Positions 6,603-7,251 of a stretch of DNA of 7,251 nucleotides are shown here, one piece after another. Below the pieces are notes generated by a model. That model was not told the DNA's origin and made no database searches. It worked only from the letters and a program-made list of their open reading frames with translations. Numbering within the stretch: the stretch's first letter is position 1; every line of letters begins with the position of its first letter. Position numbers and translations under genes: made by a program. The DNA is taken from NCBI GenBank assembly GCA_017652545.1, contig JAGCAV010000328.1, positions 1-7,251 of the forward strand, read 5' to 3'. Source of the stretch: Lachnospiraceae bacterium (GTDB taxonomy: Bacteria > Bacillota_A > Clostridia > Lachnospirales > Lachnospiraceae).

Positions 6603-6639
6603 AGAAAAAGCCCGCGCATGCCGTATAAGATGAGCGGGC
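6603..6639 (-). terminator. Terminator-like hairpin reading on the minus strand
   Basis: GCCCGC (6610-6615) pairs with GCGGGC (6634-6639), and an inner CAT (6617-6619) can pair with ATG (6630-6632). The stem is preceded by an A-rich run (6601-6609). Read on the minus strand this becomes a GC-rich hairpin followed by TTTTTCTTT, the intrinsic terminator layout. On the plus strand no T tract follows, so it should not strongly stop the plus-strand genes. No minus-strand gene is visible in the window. Confidence 0.5.
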
Positions 6640-6656
6640 GATTGCGGGAGAAAAGC

Positions 6657-6665
6657 AGGGGGGAG
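6657..6665 (+). promoter_or_regulatory. Strong ribosome binding site for the repeat-protein gene
   Basis: AGGGGGGAG lies four bases before the ATG at 6670 and supports this start for a frame that is still open at the end of the window. Confidence 0.65.
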
Positions 6666-6669
6666 TAAA

Positions 6670-7251
6670 ATGAAAGATGGTTTTAGAGAGTGGCTCTCTG
6701 ATAATCTGCGGTATATTCTGCTGATTATTGGTGTTGTGATCGGTCTTTTTCTGATTTCCTGGGGCGTCAGGCTTGCAGGACGGATCACTTCCGGAAACAG
6801 TAAACAGCCGGGGCAGCAGGATGAGCAGAGGATCGCCAGCGGAACGATGACAGAGTCTGAAGCTGCGCCTGAACCGATAACAGAAGGAAAAACTGCGGCT
6901 GCCGGCGACCATGAGACGGAGAAGGAAACCGAAACCGAGAGCGAGCGCGTGACGGAGAAGAAAACGGAAACTGAAAGCGAGCGCGTGACAGAGAAGGAAG
7001 CCAAGGCAGAGAGCGAGCGCGTGACGGAGAAAGAGACCGAGACCGAGAGCGAGCGCGTAACGGAGAAGGAGACTGAAACCGAGAGCGAGCGCGTGACAGA
7101 GAAGGAAACCGAAACCGAAAGCGAGCGCGTGACCGAGAAGGAAACTGAGACTGAGAGCGAGCGCGTGACAGAGAAAGAAACGGAAACCGAGAGCGAGCGC
7201 GTGACGGAGAAGGAGACAGAGACCGAGAGCGAGCGCGAAACGCAGACGGAA
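6670..7251 (+). CDS. Single-pass membrane protein with Glu/Thr-rich 12-residue repeats, C-terminus outside the window
   Basis: The frame is open from the ATG at 6670 to the last base, giving 194 codons with no stop, so the gene is cut by the window edge. The N-terminus MKDGFREWLSDNLRYILL leads into one membrane segment (about 16-37, ILLIIGVVIGLFLISWGV), with basic residues after it. A polar linker (about 38-81) follows. From residue 82 on come nine tandem copies of the 12-residue unit VTEKETETESER, highly charged and net acidic, probably disordered or extended. Topology is not certain: no lipobox or cleavage site is seen, and the segment could be a signal anchor that puts the repeats outside the membrane as a stalk through the wall. 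Some Lachnospiraceae proteins with a similar N-terminus end in an SH3-type domain as I recall; that part would lie past the window. It follows the lipoprotein gene by 67 nt with a strong ribosome site. Confidence 0.8.
   Translation, partial: MKDGFREWLSDNLRYILLIIGVVIGLFLISWGVRLAGRITSGNSKQPGQQDEQRIASGTMTESEAAPEPITEGKTAAAGDHETEKETETESERVTEKKTETESERVTEKEAKAESERVTEKETETESERVTEKETETESERVTEKETETESERVTEKETETESERVTEKETETESERVTEKETETESERETQTE
6913..7236 (+). repeat. Nine tandem 36-bp coding repeats
   Basis: Nine units of 36 bp begin at 6913, 6949, 6985, 7021, 7057, 7093, 7129, 7165 and 7201. Each encodes VTEKETETESER or a close variant: the first has Glu for Val, the second reads VTEKKTETESER, and the third VTEKEAKAESER. 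Units four to nine are identical in protein but differ at synonymous sites. After 7236 the sequence continues as ETQTE, a possible degenerate tenth unit running off the window. Confidence 0.93.

Noticed and set aside
6624..6629. TATAAG as a -10 element for the repeat-protein gene
   Set aside because: No -35-like hexamer lies about 17 bases upstream, and the element sits in the loop of the hairpin at 6610-6639.
6312..7004. Minus-strand open frame rich in Ser and Val repeats
   Set aside because: Its repeats are the reverse complement of the 36-bp coding repeats on the plus strand, and it runs over the lipoprotein gene with no ribosome site of note.
6913..7251. CRISPR array, because of the 36-bp period
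   Set aside because: Units are directly adjacent with no unique spacers, and the whole array is an open frame coding for a regular peptide.

Overview
The window looks like an ordinary chromosomal stretch of a Gram-positive Clostridia-type bacterium, most likely a Lachnospiraceae relative. The reasons are an all-plus-strand gene layout, purine-rich Shine-Dalgarno sites, a textbook sigma-A promoter, a GlmM tail and a COG2426 transporter of clostridial type, and a lipoprotein whose layout (lipobox, helical segment, NodB-like domain) I know mainly from Lachnospiraceae. This is judged from sequence patterns remembered, not from a search. There is no integrase, transposase, tRNA, rRNA or CRISPR array.

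Region by region: 1-353 is the 3' end of glmM. It is followed at short gaps by hisC (402-1469), a small COG2426-type membrane protein (1529-1987) and a class I SAM-dependent methyltransferase (2023-2799). This first block looks like one transcription unit. At 2825-2853 lies a perfect consensus promoter (TTGACA, 17 nt, TATAAT), followed within a few bases of the expected transcription start by a terminator-like hairpin with a T tract (2864-2891) and by competing hairpins. This regulated-looking leader precedes dapF (2959-3798). Then come a secreted lysozyme-domain protein with FN3-like and Ig-like domains (3847-5169), a lipoprotein with a degenerate polysaccharide-deacetylase domain (start uncertain, about 5241-6602), and the 5' part of a single-pass membrane protein (6670 to beyond the window end). 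The last protein carries at least nine 12-residue repeats rich in Glu and Thr.

A cell-wall theme runs through the window. GlmM supplies glucosamine-1-phosphate for UDP-GlcNAc, DapF supplies meso-diaminopimelate for the peptide stem, the lysozyme domain would cut the glycan, and the NodB-like lipoprotein and the anchored repeat protein would sit at the surface. HisC, the small transporter and the methyltransferase do not obviously fit this theme. That the genes act together is inference from position only.

The points most worth following up are the dapF leader, the loss of metal-site residues in the deacetylase-like lipoprotein, and the 36-bp repeat array in which Ser-Glu-Arg codons are invariant while neighbouring codons drift synonymously. 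I did not find a clearly new multi-gene system. All gene calls are on the plus strand.
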